Source: Massilia sp. UBA2604 (lineage in GTDB: Bacteria > Pseudomonadota > Gammaproteobacteria > Burkholderiales > Burkholderiaceae_D). Taken from it: a DNA stretch of 9,191 bases. Location: the NCBI GenBank assembly GCA_002339265.1, contig DDKG01000314.1, forward strand, positions 5,255 to 14,445, given 5' to 3'. Both the position numbers and the translations under genes were made by a program. Shown one piece after another: positions 1 to 6,787 of this stretch. Position 1 is the stretch's first letter, and each line of letters starts with the position of its first letter. Below the pieces are notes generated by a model. The model did not search any database, had not been told where the DNA came from, and worked only from the letters and a program-made list of their open reading frames with translations.

Positions 1-16
1 AGTGGGCCGGTCGGAA

Positions 17-48
17 TTGAGCAACTGCTATCTGTCGCATGGTAGAAT
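17..48 (+). promoter_or_regulatory. Probable gyrA promoter (extended -10 type)
   Basis: A TAGAAT hexamer lies at 43-48, preceded by TG at 40-41, giving the extended -10 pattern TGnTAnAAT. The only -35-like hexamer is TTGAGC at 17-22, and its 20-base spacing is too long for a standard sigma-70 site. At the ideal 16-18 base spacing nothing resembles TTGACA. The element would therefore rely on the extended -10. Transcription would start near 55 and give a leader of about 40 bases before the gyrA ATG at 97. This is motif reading only. Confidence 0.5.
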
Positions 49-96
49 CGTCCGTTGCAACTTATAACCATCGCCTGAAAGCAGTCGACCCGCCCA

Positions 97-2712
97 ATGG
101 ATCAATTCGCAAAAGAAACAGTCCCGATTTCCCTCGAAGAAGAGATGCGCAAGAGCTACCTCGATTACGCGATGAGCGTGATCGTGGGCCGTGCGCTGCC
201 GGACGTACGCGACGGCCTGAAGCCGGTGCACCGCCGTGTGCTCTACGCGATGCACGAGATGAACAACGTGTGGAACCGTCCCTACCTCAAGTGCGCGCGC
301 GTCGTCGGCGACACGATGGGTAAGTTCCACCCGCACGGCGACTCGTCGATCTACGACACCCTGGTCCGCATGGCCCAGGACTTCTCGCTGCGCTACACCC
401 TGGTCGATGGCCAGGGCAACTTCGGCTCGATCGACGGCGACAGCGCCGCGGCAATGCGTTATACCGAGTGCCGCCTGGACCGCATCGCCGGCGAGATCCT
501 GGCCGACATCGACAAGGACACCGTCGACTTCCAGCCGAACTATGACGGCAAGGAAAAAGAACCGACGGTCTTGCCGACCCGCATCCCGAACCTGCTGATC
601 AACGGCTCGTCCGGCATCGCGGTCGGCATGGCGACCAATATCCCGCCGCACAACCTGTCCGAAGTCATTGCCGGCGCGATGCACGTGCTGCGCAATCCGG
701 ACTGCACCATCGACGAGCTGATCGAACTGATCCCGGCGCCGGACTTCCCGACCGCCGGCATCATCTATGGCGTCTCGGGCGTGCGCGACGGTTATCGCAC
801 TGGCCGCGGCCGTGTGGTGATGCGCGCCAAGACCCACTTCGAGGAAGTGGGTCGCGACGGCAGCCGCACCGCGATCATCATCGACGAGCTGCCGTACCAG
901 GTGAATAAAAAATCGCTGCTCGAGCGCATCGCCGAGAACGTGCGCGACAAGAAGCTCGAAGGCATCAGCGACATCCGCGACGAGTCCGACAAGTCGGGCA
1001 TGCGCGTGGTGATCGAGCTCAAGCGCGGCGAAGTGCCGGAAGTGGTGCTGAACAATCTGTACAAGCAGACCCAGCTGCAAGACACCTTCGGCATGAATAT
1101 GGTGGCGCTGGTCAACGGCCAGCCGAAGCTGCTGAACCTCAAGCAGATGCTCGAGTGCTTCCTGTCGCACCGCCGCGAAGTGGTCACCCGCCGCACCGTG
1201 TTCGAGCTGCGCAAGGCACGCGACCGCGGCCACATGCTCGAAGGTCTCGCAGTCGCACTGGCGAACATCGACGACTTCATCGCCATCATCAAGGCCGCGC
1301 CGACTCCGCCGGTCGCCAAGGTCGAGCTGATGGAGCGCGCCTGGGATTCGTCCCTGGTGCGCGAGATGCTCAACCGCACCGAACTGGGCGAATCGGGTGG
1401 CATCGCGGCCTTCCGTCCGGAGCACCTGCCGAAGCACTACGGCATGCAGCAGAACGGCCTGTACAAGCTGTCGGACGAGCAGGCGCAAGAGATCCTGCAG
1501 ATGCGCCTGCAGCGCCTCACCGGCCTGGAACAGGACAAGATCGTCAACGAGTACAAGGAAGTGATGGCCCACATCGCCGACCTGCTCGACATCCTGGCCA
1601 AGCCGGAGCGCGTGACCACGATCATCGTCGACGAGATGACCGCCATCAAGGCCGACTACGCCGACAATGGCAAGGACACCCGCCGTTCGACCATCGAACA
1701 CAACGCCAGCGACCTGGAAACCGAAGACCTGATCACCCCGCAGGACATGGTGGTGACCCTGTCGCACGCCGGCTACATGAAGGCGCAGCCGATCTCCGAA
1801 TACCGCGCCCAGAAGCGCGGCGGCCGCGGCAAGCAGGCGACGGCGACCAAGGACGAAGACTGGATCGACCAGCTGTTCATCGCCAATACCCACGACTACA
1901 TGCTGTGCTTCAGCAACCGTGGCCGGATGTACTGGCTCAAGGTGTGGGAAGTGCCGCAAGGCTCGCGCAACTCGCGCGGCAAGCCGATCGTCAATATGTT
2001 CCCGCTGCAGGACAACGAGAAGATCACCGTCGTGCTGCCGCTGCAGGGCGAGAACCGCACCTTCCCGGAAGACCACTACGTCTTCATGTCGACTTCGCTG
2101 GGTACGGTCAAGAAGACCCCGCTGAAGGACTTCAGCAATCCACGCAAGGCCGGCATCATCGCGGTCGACCTGGATGAAGGCGACGTGCTGGTCGGCGCCG
2201 CGCTCACCGACGGCAAGCATGACGTGATGCTGTTCTCCGACGGCGGCAAGGCCGTGCGCTTCGACGAGAACGACGTGCGTCCGATGGGCCGCACCGCGCG
2301 CGGCGTGCGCGGCATGAACCTGGAAGAAGGCCAGCAAGTCATCGCGCTGCTGGTGGCCGAGAGCGAAGAGCAGACCGTCCTCACCGCGACCGAGAACGGC
2401 TTCGGCAAGCGTACTCCGATCACCGAGTACACCCGCCACGGCCGCGGCACCAAGGGCATGATTGCGATCCAGACCAGTGAGCGTAACGGCAAAGTCGTGG
2501 CCGCGACCCTGGTCGAGCCGAGCGACGAGATCATGCTGATCACGACCGGCGGCATCCTGATCCGCACCCGCGTTTCCGAGATCCGCGAAATGGGCCGCGC
2601 GACCCAGGGCGTGACCCTGATCGCGGTGGAAGACGGCACCAAGCTGTCCGGCCTGCAGCGCATCGTCGAGACCGACCTCGAAGAAGTCGAGCTCGAACCG
2701 GCGCCGGAATAA
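97..2712 (+). CDS. gyrA: DNA gyrase subunit A
   Basis: GyrA is the DNA-cleaving and rejoining subunit of the A2B2 gyrase, which adds negative supercoils to DNA using ATP. The 871-residue product is close to the E. coli length (875) and aligns without shift through the N-terminus. The winged-helix/tower domain covers roughly residues 30-500. The catalytic tyrosine is Y122 in AAAMRYTE. The quinolone-resistance region reads [10 protein letters not shown] with S83 and D87, the wild-type residues. The GyrA box that wraps DNA is QKRGGRG at about 572-578, within the C-terminal six-bladed beta-propeller, and the tail is acidic. The start at 97 gives the family N-terminus ([17 protein letters not shown], then [20 protein letters not shown]). 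No good Shine-Dalgarno precedes it; GAAAG at 77-81 is too far. The gene looks intact and typical of betaproteobacteria. A terminator-like hairpin begins 9 bases after the stop. Confidence 0.98.
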   Translation: MDQFAKETVPISLEEEMRKSYLDYAMSVIVGRALPDVRDGLKPVHRRVLYAMHEMNNVWNRPYLKCARVVGDTMGKFHPHGDSSIYDTLVRMAQDFSLRYTLVDGQGNFGSIDGDSAAAMRYTECRLDRIAGEILADIDKDTVDFQPNYDGKEKEPTVLPTRIPNLLINGSSGIAVGMATNIPPHNLSEVIAGAMHVLRNPDCTIDELIELIPAPDFPTAGIIYGVSGVRDGYRTGRGRVVMRAKTHFEEVGRDGSRTAIIIDELPYQVNKKSLLERIAENVRDKKLEGISDIRDESDKSGMRVVIELKRGEVPEVVLNNLYKQTQLQDTFGMNMVALVNGQPKLLNLKQMLECFLSHRREVVTRRTVFELRKARDRGHMLEGLAVALANIDDFIAIIKAAPTPPVAKVELMERAWDSSLVREMLNRTELGESGGIAAFRPEHLPKHYGMQQNGLYKLSDEQAQEILQMRLQRLTGLEQDKIVNEYKEVMAHIADLLDILAKPERVTTIIVDEMTAIKADYADNGKDTRRSTIEHNASDLETEDLITPQDMVVTLSHAGYMKAQPISEYRAQKRGGRGKQATATKDEDWIDQLFIANTHDYMLCFSNRGRMYWLKVWEVPQGSRNSRGKPIVNMFPLQDNEKITVVLPLQGENRTFPEDHYVFMSTSLGTVKKTPLKDFSNPRKAGIIAVDLDEGDVLVGAALTDGKHDVMLFSDGGKAVRFDENDVRPMGRTARGVRGMNLEEGQQVIALLVAESEEQTVLTATENGFGKRTPITEYTRHGRGTKGMIAIQTSERNGKVVAATLVEPSDEIMLITTGGILIRTRVSEIREMGRATQGVTLIAVEDGTKLSGLQRIVETDLEEVELEPAPE

Positions 2713-2713
2713 T

Positions 2714-2779
2714 GGCGCCCGGGTGCAAGCGTTGGCTCAACGCTTGCACCCTTGTTCAATTCAATGGGCGCCTGCGCCC
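2714..2779 (+). terminator. Terminator-like hairpin after gyrA, with nested inverted repeats
   Basis: A perfect 14-bp stem, GGGTGCAAGCGTTG (2721-2734) and CAACGCTTGCACCC (2738-2751) around a 3-base loop GCT, starts 9 bases after the gyrA stop. It is followed by TTGTTCAATT, a T-rich but imperfect tract. This fits a Rho-independent terminator of moderate strength reading on the + strand. Outside it, GGCGCCC (2714-2720) can pair with GGGCGCC (2766-2772), leaving a 14-base bulge; the second arm can instead fold locally as GGGCGC/GCGCCC (2766-2771, 2774-2779). Whether the outer pairings matter is unknown. The stem is seen directly; termination is inferred. Confidence 0.75.
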
Positions 2780-2792
2780 GCTTGGGAAACCA

Positions 2793-3344
2793 ATGAAAAA
2801 AATCCTCATCGCCCTGACTTGCGCCGCCGCCTTTGCCGGCGCCCCTTCGTTCGCCTTTGCGCAGGACGCAGCGCCGAATGCGCAGCAAGCTGCCGCCGTC
2901 AAGGAATTGATGGATGCGATGGACGTGCGCAAGATGATGACCGCCTCGTTCACCGAGATGGAAAAGGCCTTGCCGCAGATGATGCGCGCCCAGGTCACGG
3001 CGGTGATCAATGCCGATCCGACCGCCAGCGACGAGAAGAAGAAGGATGCCCTGGCCAAGGTCGAACAGGTCTTGCCGGGCGCCGCGGATGCGGTCAACCG
3101 CATGTTCCGCGATCCGGCGCTGATCGACGAGATGATGGCCGAGATCGGGCCGCTGTACGCGCGCAACTACTCGGTGGATGAGCTGAAGCAGCTGAGCGCC
3201 TTCTACCGCACCCCGCTGGGCCAGAAGATGCTGGCGCTGTCGCCGCGCCTGGCCGCCGAAAGCATGGCGGTCGGCCAGAAGATCGTCGCCCCGCGCCTGA
3301 ACGGCCTGATGCTGGAAGTGATGCAGAACGCCCAGGCCAAATAA
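2793..3344 (+). CDS. Secreted DUF2059-domain protein of unknown function
   Basis: This 183-residue protein has a clear Sec signal peptide: KK at residues 2-3, a hydrophobic core from I4 to about G16, and an A-F-A motif at 21-23, with likely cleavage before Q24. It should therefore be periplasmic. The C-terminal half carries the DUF2059 signature, FYRTPLGQK at 137-145 within a helical segment (about 126-165). The family has no established enzymatic role. The mature chain is predicted to be almost all helix and is rich in methionine (14 of about 160 residues), including MM pairs at 48-49, 63-64 and 114-115. The start at 2793 is chosen because it opens directly on the signal peptide. An in-frame ATG at 2712 exists, but its extra 27 codons would be encoded by the gyrA terminator hairpin. 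The upstream GGGA (2784-2787) is a modest ribosome site. The stop is 19 bases before serC, so the two are probably cotranscribed. Confidence 0.88.
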   Translation: MKKILIALTCAAAFAGAPSFAFAQDAAPNAQQAAAVKELMDAMDVRKMMTASFTEMEKALPQMMRAQVTAVINADPTASDEKKKDALAKVEQVLPGAADAVNRMFRDPALIDEMMAEIGPLYARNYSVDELKQLSAFYRTPLGQKMLALSPRLAAESMAVGQKIVAPRLNGLMLEVMQNAQAK

Positions 3345-3363
3345 CATCGTTGGAAAGGACCGC

Positions 3364-4449
3364 ATGACCCACGTCTTCAATTTCTCGGCCGGCCCCGCCG
3401 TCCTTCCGAAAGAAGTGCTGCTGCAGGCGGCGAGCGAGATGCTCGACTGGCATGGCAGCGGCATGTCGGTGATGGAGATGAGCCATCGCGGTCCAGAATT
3501 TTCGAGCATCCACCGCCAGGCGCTGGACGACCTGCGCGAGCTGCTCGACGTGCCGGCCAATTACAAAATCCTGTTCCAGCAGGGCGGGGGACTTGGCCAG
3601 AACGCCATCGTTCCTCTTAACCTGGCTGGACGCCGCAGCGACCCGGTGATCGACTTCGTCCACACCGGTTCGTGGTCGGGCAAGTCGATCAAGGAAGCGG
3701 CGCGCTACGCGCGCGTGAATGTCGCCGCATCGAGCGAAGCCGAAGGTTTCGCCCGCGTGCCGGCGCGCGACGCTTGGCGCCTGTCGCAGGACGCGGCCTA
3801 TCTGCACATCTGCACCAACGAGACCATCGACGGCGTCGAGTATCCCGACGCGCCGCAGATCGATCCCGACGTGCCGATCGTGGCCGACATGTCTTCGCAC
3901 ATCCTGTCGCGCAAGATCGATATCTCGAAGTATGGCGTGATCTTCGCCGGCGCGCAGAAGAATATCGGGCCGGCCGGCCTGACCCTGGTGATCGTGCGCG
4001 ATGACCTGCTCGACTACGCGTCGCCGCAGTGCCCGTCGGCCTTTAACTGGAAGACCTGCGCCGAGCACGATTCGCTGTACAACACGCCGCCGACCTACGC
4101 GATCTATATCGCGGGCCTGGTGTTCGCCTGGCTCAAGGCCAATGGCGGCGTGGCCGCCATGGAAGCGCGTAATATCGAGAAGGCGAAGCTCTTGTACGAG
4201 GCGCTCGACCGCGACGATTTCTACGCCAACCGCGTGGCGCCGGAATTCCGTTCGCGCATGAACGTGCCGTTCTACCTGCGCGACGAATCGCTGAACCAGT
4301 TATTCCTGACCGGCGCACAAGCGCGCGGTCTGCTGCAACTGAAGGGCCACAAGTCCGTCGGCGGCATGCGGGCATCCATCTATAACGCGATGCCGATCGA
4401 GGGCGTACAGGCCCTCGTCGATTATTTGAACGAGTTTGCAGGACGGTGA
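3364..4449 (+). CDS. serC: Phosphoserine aminotransferase (phosphohydroxythreonine aminotransferase)
   Basis: SerC is a cytoplasmic PLP enzyme that converts 3-phosphohydroxypyruvate and glutamate to phosphoserine and 2-oxoglutarate, the second step of serine synthesis. In many proteobacteria it also acts in PLP synthesis on the erythrose-4-phosphate branch. The 361-residue protein has the family start ([11 protein letters not shown]), the substrate-binding HRG at 41-43, a glycine-rich loop QGGGLGQN around 73-80, W104 stacking on PLP, TNETIDG at 151-157, D175, and the PLP Schiff-base lysine K199 in [10 protein letters not shown]. The end carries [18 protein letters not shown], the C-terminal phosphate-binding segment. 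The length matches the E. coli enzyme. A strong ribosome site, GGAAAGGA at 3352-3359, fixes the start. At position 77 it has Leu where E. coli has Arg in GGGRGQ; related bacteria vary here, so this is not evidence of lost function. Its stop codon touches the REP-like pair downstream. Confidence 0.97.
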   Translation: MTHVFNFSAGPAVLPKEVLLQAASEMLDWHGSGMSVMEMSHRGPEFSSIHRQALDDLRELLDVPANYKILFQQGGGLGQNAIVPLNLAGRRSDPVIDFVHTGSWSGKSIKEAARYARVNVAASSEAEGFARVPARDAWRLSQDAAYLHICTNETIDGVEYPDAPQIDPDVPIVADMSSHILSRKIDISKYGVIFAGAQKNIGPAGLTLVIVRDDLLDYASPQCPSAFNWKTCAEHDSLYNTPPTYAIYIAGLVFAWLKANGGVAAMEARNIEKAKLLYEALDRDDFYANRVAPEFRSRMNVPFYLRDESLNQLFLTGAQARGLLQLKGHKSVGGMRASIYNAMPIEGVQALVDYLNEFAGR

Positions 4450-4475
4450 CGCGTGGACGGGAAACCCGTCCACCC
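4449..4475 (-). repeat. REP-like palindromic unit, copy A (minus orientation)
   Basis: Read on the - strand this 27-base unit begins GGGTGGACGG and ends TCCACGCGT, the same ends as copy B downstream but in opposite orientation. It folds into a perfect 9-bp hairpin, GTGGACGGG (4453-4461) with CCCGTCCAC (4465-4473) around AAA. On the - strand the bases just before it read GTGG in the place where copy B has GTAG, so it may be a slightly degenerate copy. Its right-hand edge on the + strand shares the last base of the serC stop codon. Short palindromic units in inverted pairs are typical of REP/BIME elements mobilised by RAYT (Y1 HUH) transposases. The REP assignment is inferred from structure, not from a genome count. 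Confidence 0.65.
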
Positions 4476-4488
4476 CACATAACGTACC

Positions 4489-4540
4489 GTAGGGTGGACG
4501 GCTCGTCATTTGGTCCACTGGACCAAATGACTCCACGCGT
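4489..4540 (+). repeat. REP-like palindromic unit, copy B (plus orientation) with long palindromic core
   Basis: This unit opens with GTAG (4489-4492), the conserved 5' tetranucleotide of many REPs, continues as GGGTGGACGG (4492-4501) and ends in TCCACGCGT (4532-4540). The same two ends bound copy A in reverse, yet the middle differs. Here it is a 27-base near-perfect palindrome at 4505-4531, with 13-base arms GTCATTTGGTCCA and TGGACCAAATGAC around one central C; in practice about 12 bp with a 3-base loop. An outer GTGGA/TCCAC pair (4494-4498, 4532-4536) extends the hairpin. GGGTGGACGG also pairs perfectly with CCGTCCACCC of copy A (4466-4475). No T-tract follows, so it is not a classical terminator. 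It may affect RNA stability or polarity between serC and pheA. Confidence 0.65.
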
Positions 4541-4594
4541 TCAACGACATTCGCCTCACCGTCAATGCAAACACAATCGACCCACAGCATAACG

Positions 4595-5665
4595 ATGACA
4601 GACAAACTCAAACCCCTGCGCGAACGCATCGATGCGATCGACGCGCAAATCCTCTCGCTTTTGAGCGAGCGCGGCAAGGTCGCGCAAGAGGTCGGCCACG
4701 TCAAGGCCGAAACCAACGCCCCCGTATTCCGTCCCGAGCGCGAAGCGCAAGTGCTGCGCGGCGTCGCCGACCGCAATCCCGGCCCGCTCAAGGACAAGGA
4801 CGTGCAAACGATCTTCCGCGAGATCATGTCGTCCTGCCGTGCGCTCGAGAAGCGCGTGACGGTCGCCTATCTCGGCCCGACCGGCACCTTCAGCGAGCAG
4901 GCCGTGTTCCAGCAGTTCGGCACCGCCATCGAAACGCTGCCCTGCGTGTCGATCGACGAGGTATTCCGCGCCACCGAGGCCGGCACCGCCGACTTCGGCG
5001 TGGTCCCGGTCGAGAACTCGTCCGAAGGCGCGATCAACCGTTCGCTCGACCTGCTGCTGGGGACCACCACCATCATCAGCGGCGAGGTATCGATCGCCGT
5101 GCACCACAGCCTGATGACGAAGACCGGCTCGATGGACGGCGTCAAGGTCGTCTGTGCGCATTCGCAGGCGCTGGCCCAGTGCCAGGTCTGGCTCAACCTT
5201 CACCACCCGAACGTCGAGCGCCGCGCCGTGGCGTCGAATGCCGAAGCGGCCGTGCTGGCAAGCCAGGATCCGACGGTGGCCGCGATCGCCAGCGAGATGG
5301 CGGGCGAGCAGTATCAGCTGGGCGTGGTACAGGCCCACATCCAGGACGACCCGCACAACCGCACCCGCTTCGTGGTGATCGGCCAGCTGCAGACCGGCCC
5401 GTCGGGCAAGGACCGCACCGGCATCGTGCTGGCCGTGCCGAACAAGGCCGGCGCCGTCTACAACCTGCTGGCGCCGCTGGAAAAGCATGGCGTCTCGATG
5501 ACCCGCTTCGAATCGCGCCCGGCGCGCATCGGCACCTGGGAGTACTACTTCTACGTCGATATCGAAGGTCATGTGCACGATGCCGCGGTCGCGCGCGCAC
5601 TCGATGAGCTCAAGGACAACGCCGCCTTCTTCAAGGTGCTCGGTTCTTACCCGCAAAGCCTTTAA
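4595..5665 (+). CDS. pheA: Bifunctional chorismate mutase / prephenate dehydratase (P-protein)
   Basis: The P-protein converts chorismate to prephenate (AroQ-type mutase) and prephenate to phenylpyruvate, the committed route to phenylalanine. The mutase domain is about residues 1-90, with R9, R26, K37, R49 and E50 matching the E. coli active-site residues R11, R28, K39, R51 and E52. The dehydratase domain (about 93-270) starts at VAYLGPTGTFSEQA and contains VPVENSSEGA and the TRF motif with the catalytic threonine T257. A C-terminal ACT domain (about 280-356) has GAVYNLL and ESRP at 306-309, the phenylalanine-binding motifs, so feedback inhibition by Phe is expected. The start at 4595 (MTDKLKPLRERIDAID) matches the usual family N-terminus and gives 356 residues. 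An in-frame ATG at 4565 would add 10 unfamiliar residues. Neither has a clear Shine-Dalgarno. No Phe-rich leader peptide is visible upstream. The hisC start is 18 bases after the stop. Confidence 0.95.
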   Translation: MTDKLKPLRERIDAIDAQILSLLSERGKVAQEVGHVKAETNAPVFRPEREAQVLRGVADRNPGPLKDKDVQTIFREIMSSCRALEKRVTVAYLGPTGTFSEQAVFQQFGTAIETLPCVSIDEVFRATEAGTADFGVVPVENSSEGAINRSLDLLLGTTTIISGEVSIAVHHSLMTKTGSMDGVKVVCAHSQALAQCQVWLNLHHPNVERRAVASNAEAAVLASQDPTVAAIASEMAGEQYQLGVVQAHIQDDPHNRTRFVVIGQLQTGPSGKDRTGIVLAVPNKAGAVYNLLAPLEKHGVSMTRFESRPARIGTWEYYFYVDIEGHVHDAAVARALDELKDNAAFFKVLGSYPQSL

Positions 5666-5683
5666 CAAATAGAGAGAGACACC

Positions 5684-6787
5684 ATGTCGAAATTCGGCCC
5701 AGAATACGTCCGTGCCATCGCCCCCTATCAGGCGGGCAAACCCATCGCCGAAGTCGCTCGCGAGTTCGGTCTCGACGAAGCGACCATCGTCAAGCTGGCC
5801 TCCAACGAGAATCCGTTCGGCCTGCCGGAATCGAGCCGCGCCGCGATGCTCGAAGCCGCCGCCGACCTGGGTCGCTATCCGGACGCCAACGGCTTCGAAC
5901 TCAAGACCGCGCTGTCGCAGCGCTACGACGTGCCGCTCGAATGGATCACCCTCGGCAACGGCAGCAACGACATCCTTGAAATTGCTGCCCACGCCTTCGT
6001 GCAAAAGGGCGAGGCAGTCGTCTATTCGCAGTACTCGTTCGCGGTGTACGCGCTGGCCACGCAGGGCGTGGGCGGACGCGCCATCGTGGTCCCGTCCGTG
6101 GACTACGGCCACGATCTGGATGCGATGGCCGCCGCAATCGATGCCGATACGCGCCTGGTCTACGTCGCTAACCCGAACAACCCGACCGGCACCTTCATCC
6201 CGGCCGAGCAAGTCGAAGCCTTCCTGCAGAAAGTGCCGGCCAACGTGATCGTGGTGCTGGACGAAGCGTATAACGAATACCTGGCGCCGGAGCACCAGTT
6301 CGAGTCGAGCGCCTGGGTGCGCAAGTACCCGAACCTGATCGTCTCGCGCACCTTCTCCAAGGCCTATGGCCTGGCCGGCCTGCGCGTGGGCTTCGCCATC
6401 GCCCAGCCGGAAGTAACGGACCTGATGAACCGCATCCGCCAGCCGTTCAACGTCAACTCGCTGGCGCAGGCCGCCGCGATCGCCGCGCTGAACGACAAGC
6501 CGTTCCTGGAAAAGGGCGCACGCAACAACGCCGAAGGCTACAAGCAGATGGTCGCCGCTTTCGAGGAATTGAAACTCGAGTACGTGCCGTCGTTCGGCAA
6601 CTTCGTGCTGGTGAAGGTTGGCGACGACGACCAGGCCGGCGCGCGCGTGAACACGGCGCTGCTCAAGCAAGGTGTGATCGTGCGTCCGGTCGGCGCCTAT
6701 GGACTGCCGCAGTGGCTGCGCATCTCGATCGGCCTGCCGGAAGAGAATGCGGCCTTCATCGAAGCCCTCAAGAAATCCCTCAGCTGA
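5684..6787 (+). CDS. hisC: HisC-family aminotransferase (histidinol-phosphate / aromatic aminotransferase)
   Basis: This 367-residue protein is a fold-type I PLP aminotransferase of the HisC family. Visible motifs are KLASNENPFGLP near the N-terminus, LGNGSNDILE, the VYVANPNNPTGT segment, DEAYNEYL, and SRTFSKAYGLAGLRVGF with the PLP lysine K226. A conserved arginine lies near the end in QWLRISIG. HisC enzymes convert imidazole-acetol phosphate to histidinol phosphate; many also transaminate phenylpyruvate and 4-hydroxyphenylpyruvate. Because it sits between pheA and tyrA, far from any histidine gene in this window, it is probably the aromatic-pathway paralogue (called hisC2 or hisHb in this supraoperon). 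Sequence alone does not settle the substrate. The start at 5684 is supported by a purine-rich ribosome site GAGAGAGAC (5671-5679). Its TGA stop is directly followed by the tyrA ATG. Confidence 0.93.
   Translation: MSKFGPEYVRAIAPYQAGKPIAEVAREFGLDEATIVKLASNENPFGLPESSRAAMLEAAADLGRYPDANGFELKTALSQRYDVPLEWITLGNGSNDILEIAAHAFVQKGEAVVYSQYSFAVYALATQGVGGRAIVVPSVDYGHDLDAMAAAIDADTRLVYVANPNNPTGTFIPAEQVEAFLQKVPANVIVVLDEAYNEYLAPEHQFESSAWVRKYPNLIVSRTFSKAYGLAGLRVGFAIAQPEVTDLMNRIRQPFNVNSLAQAAAIAALNDKPFLEKGARNNAEGYKQMVAAFEELKLEYVPSFGNFVLVKVGDDDQAGARVNTALLKQGVIVRPVGAYGLPQWLRISIGLPEENAAFIEALKKSLS

Noticed and set aside
54..61. 8-base palindrome GTTGCAAC near the presumed gyrA transcription start
   Set aside because: It is too short to separate from chance.
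1155..2177. Plus-strand frame of 340 codons inside gyrA
   Set aside because: It is an out-of-frame shadow, rich in Arg, Pro and His, fully inside the conserved gyrA frame.
28..2439. Open frame of about 800 codons on the - strand opposite gyrA
   Set aside because: It lies exactly opposite a certain gene, its product is a His/Val/Asp/Arg-rich low-complexity string without any domain, and long antisense frames are expected from GC-rich codon usage.
2752..2780. TTGTTC at 2752-2757 as the -35 of a promoter for the DUF2059 gene
   Set aside because: No -10-like hexamer lies 16-18 bases downstream, where the sequence is GC-rich.
2712..2792. Upstream ATG for the DUF2059 gene overlapping the gyrA stop (TAATG)
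   Set aside because: The extra 27 residues are encoded by the terminator hairpin and would bury the signal peptide; 2793 opens directly on the signal sequence.
2076..3560. Antisense frame across the gyrA end, DUF2059 and serC start
   Set aside because: It crosses the terminator hairpin and three gene ends, with composition switching from Ser/Arg-rich to His/Arg-rich, as expected for a frame shadow.
4527..4592. 21-codon leader ORF ending 2 bases before the pheA start
   Set aside because: It has no Phe codons, only a weak GGA upstream, and starts inside the palindrome; nothing supports a pheL-type attenuation peptide.
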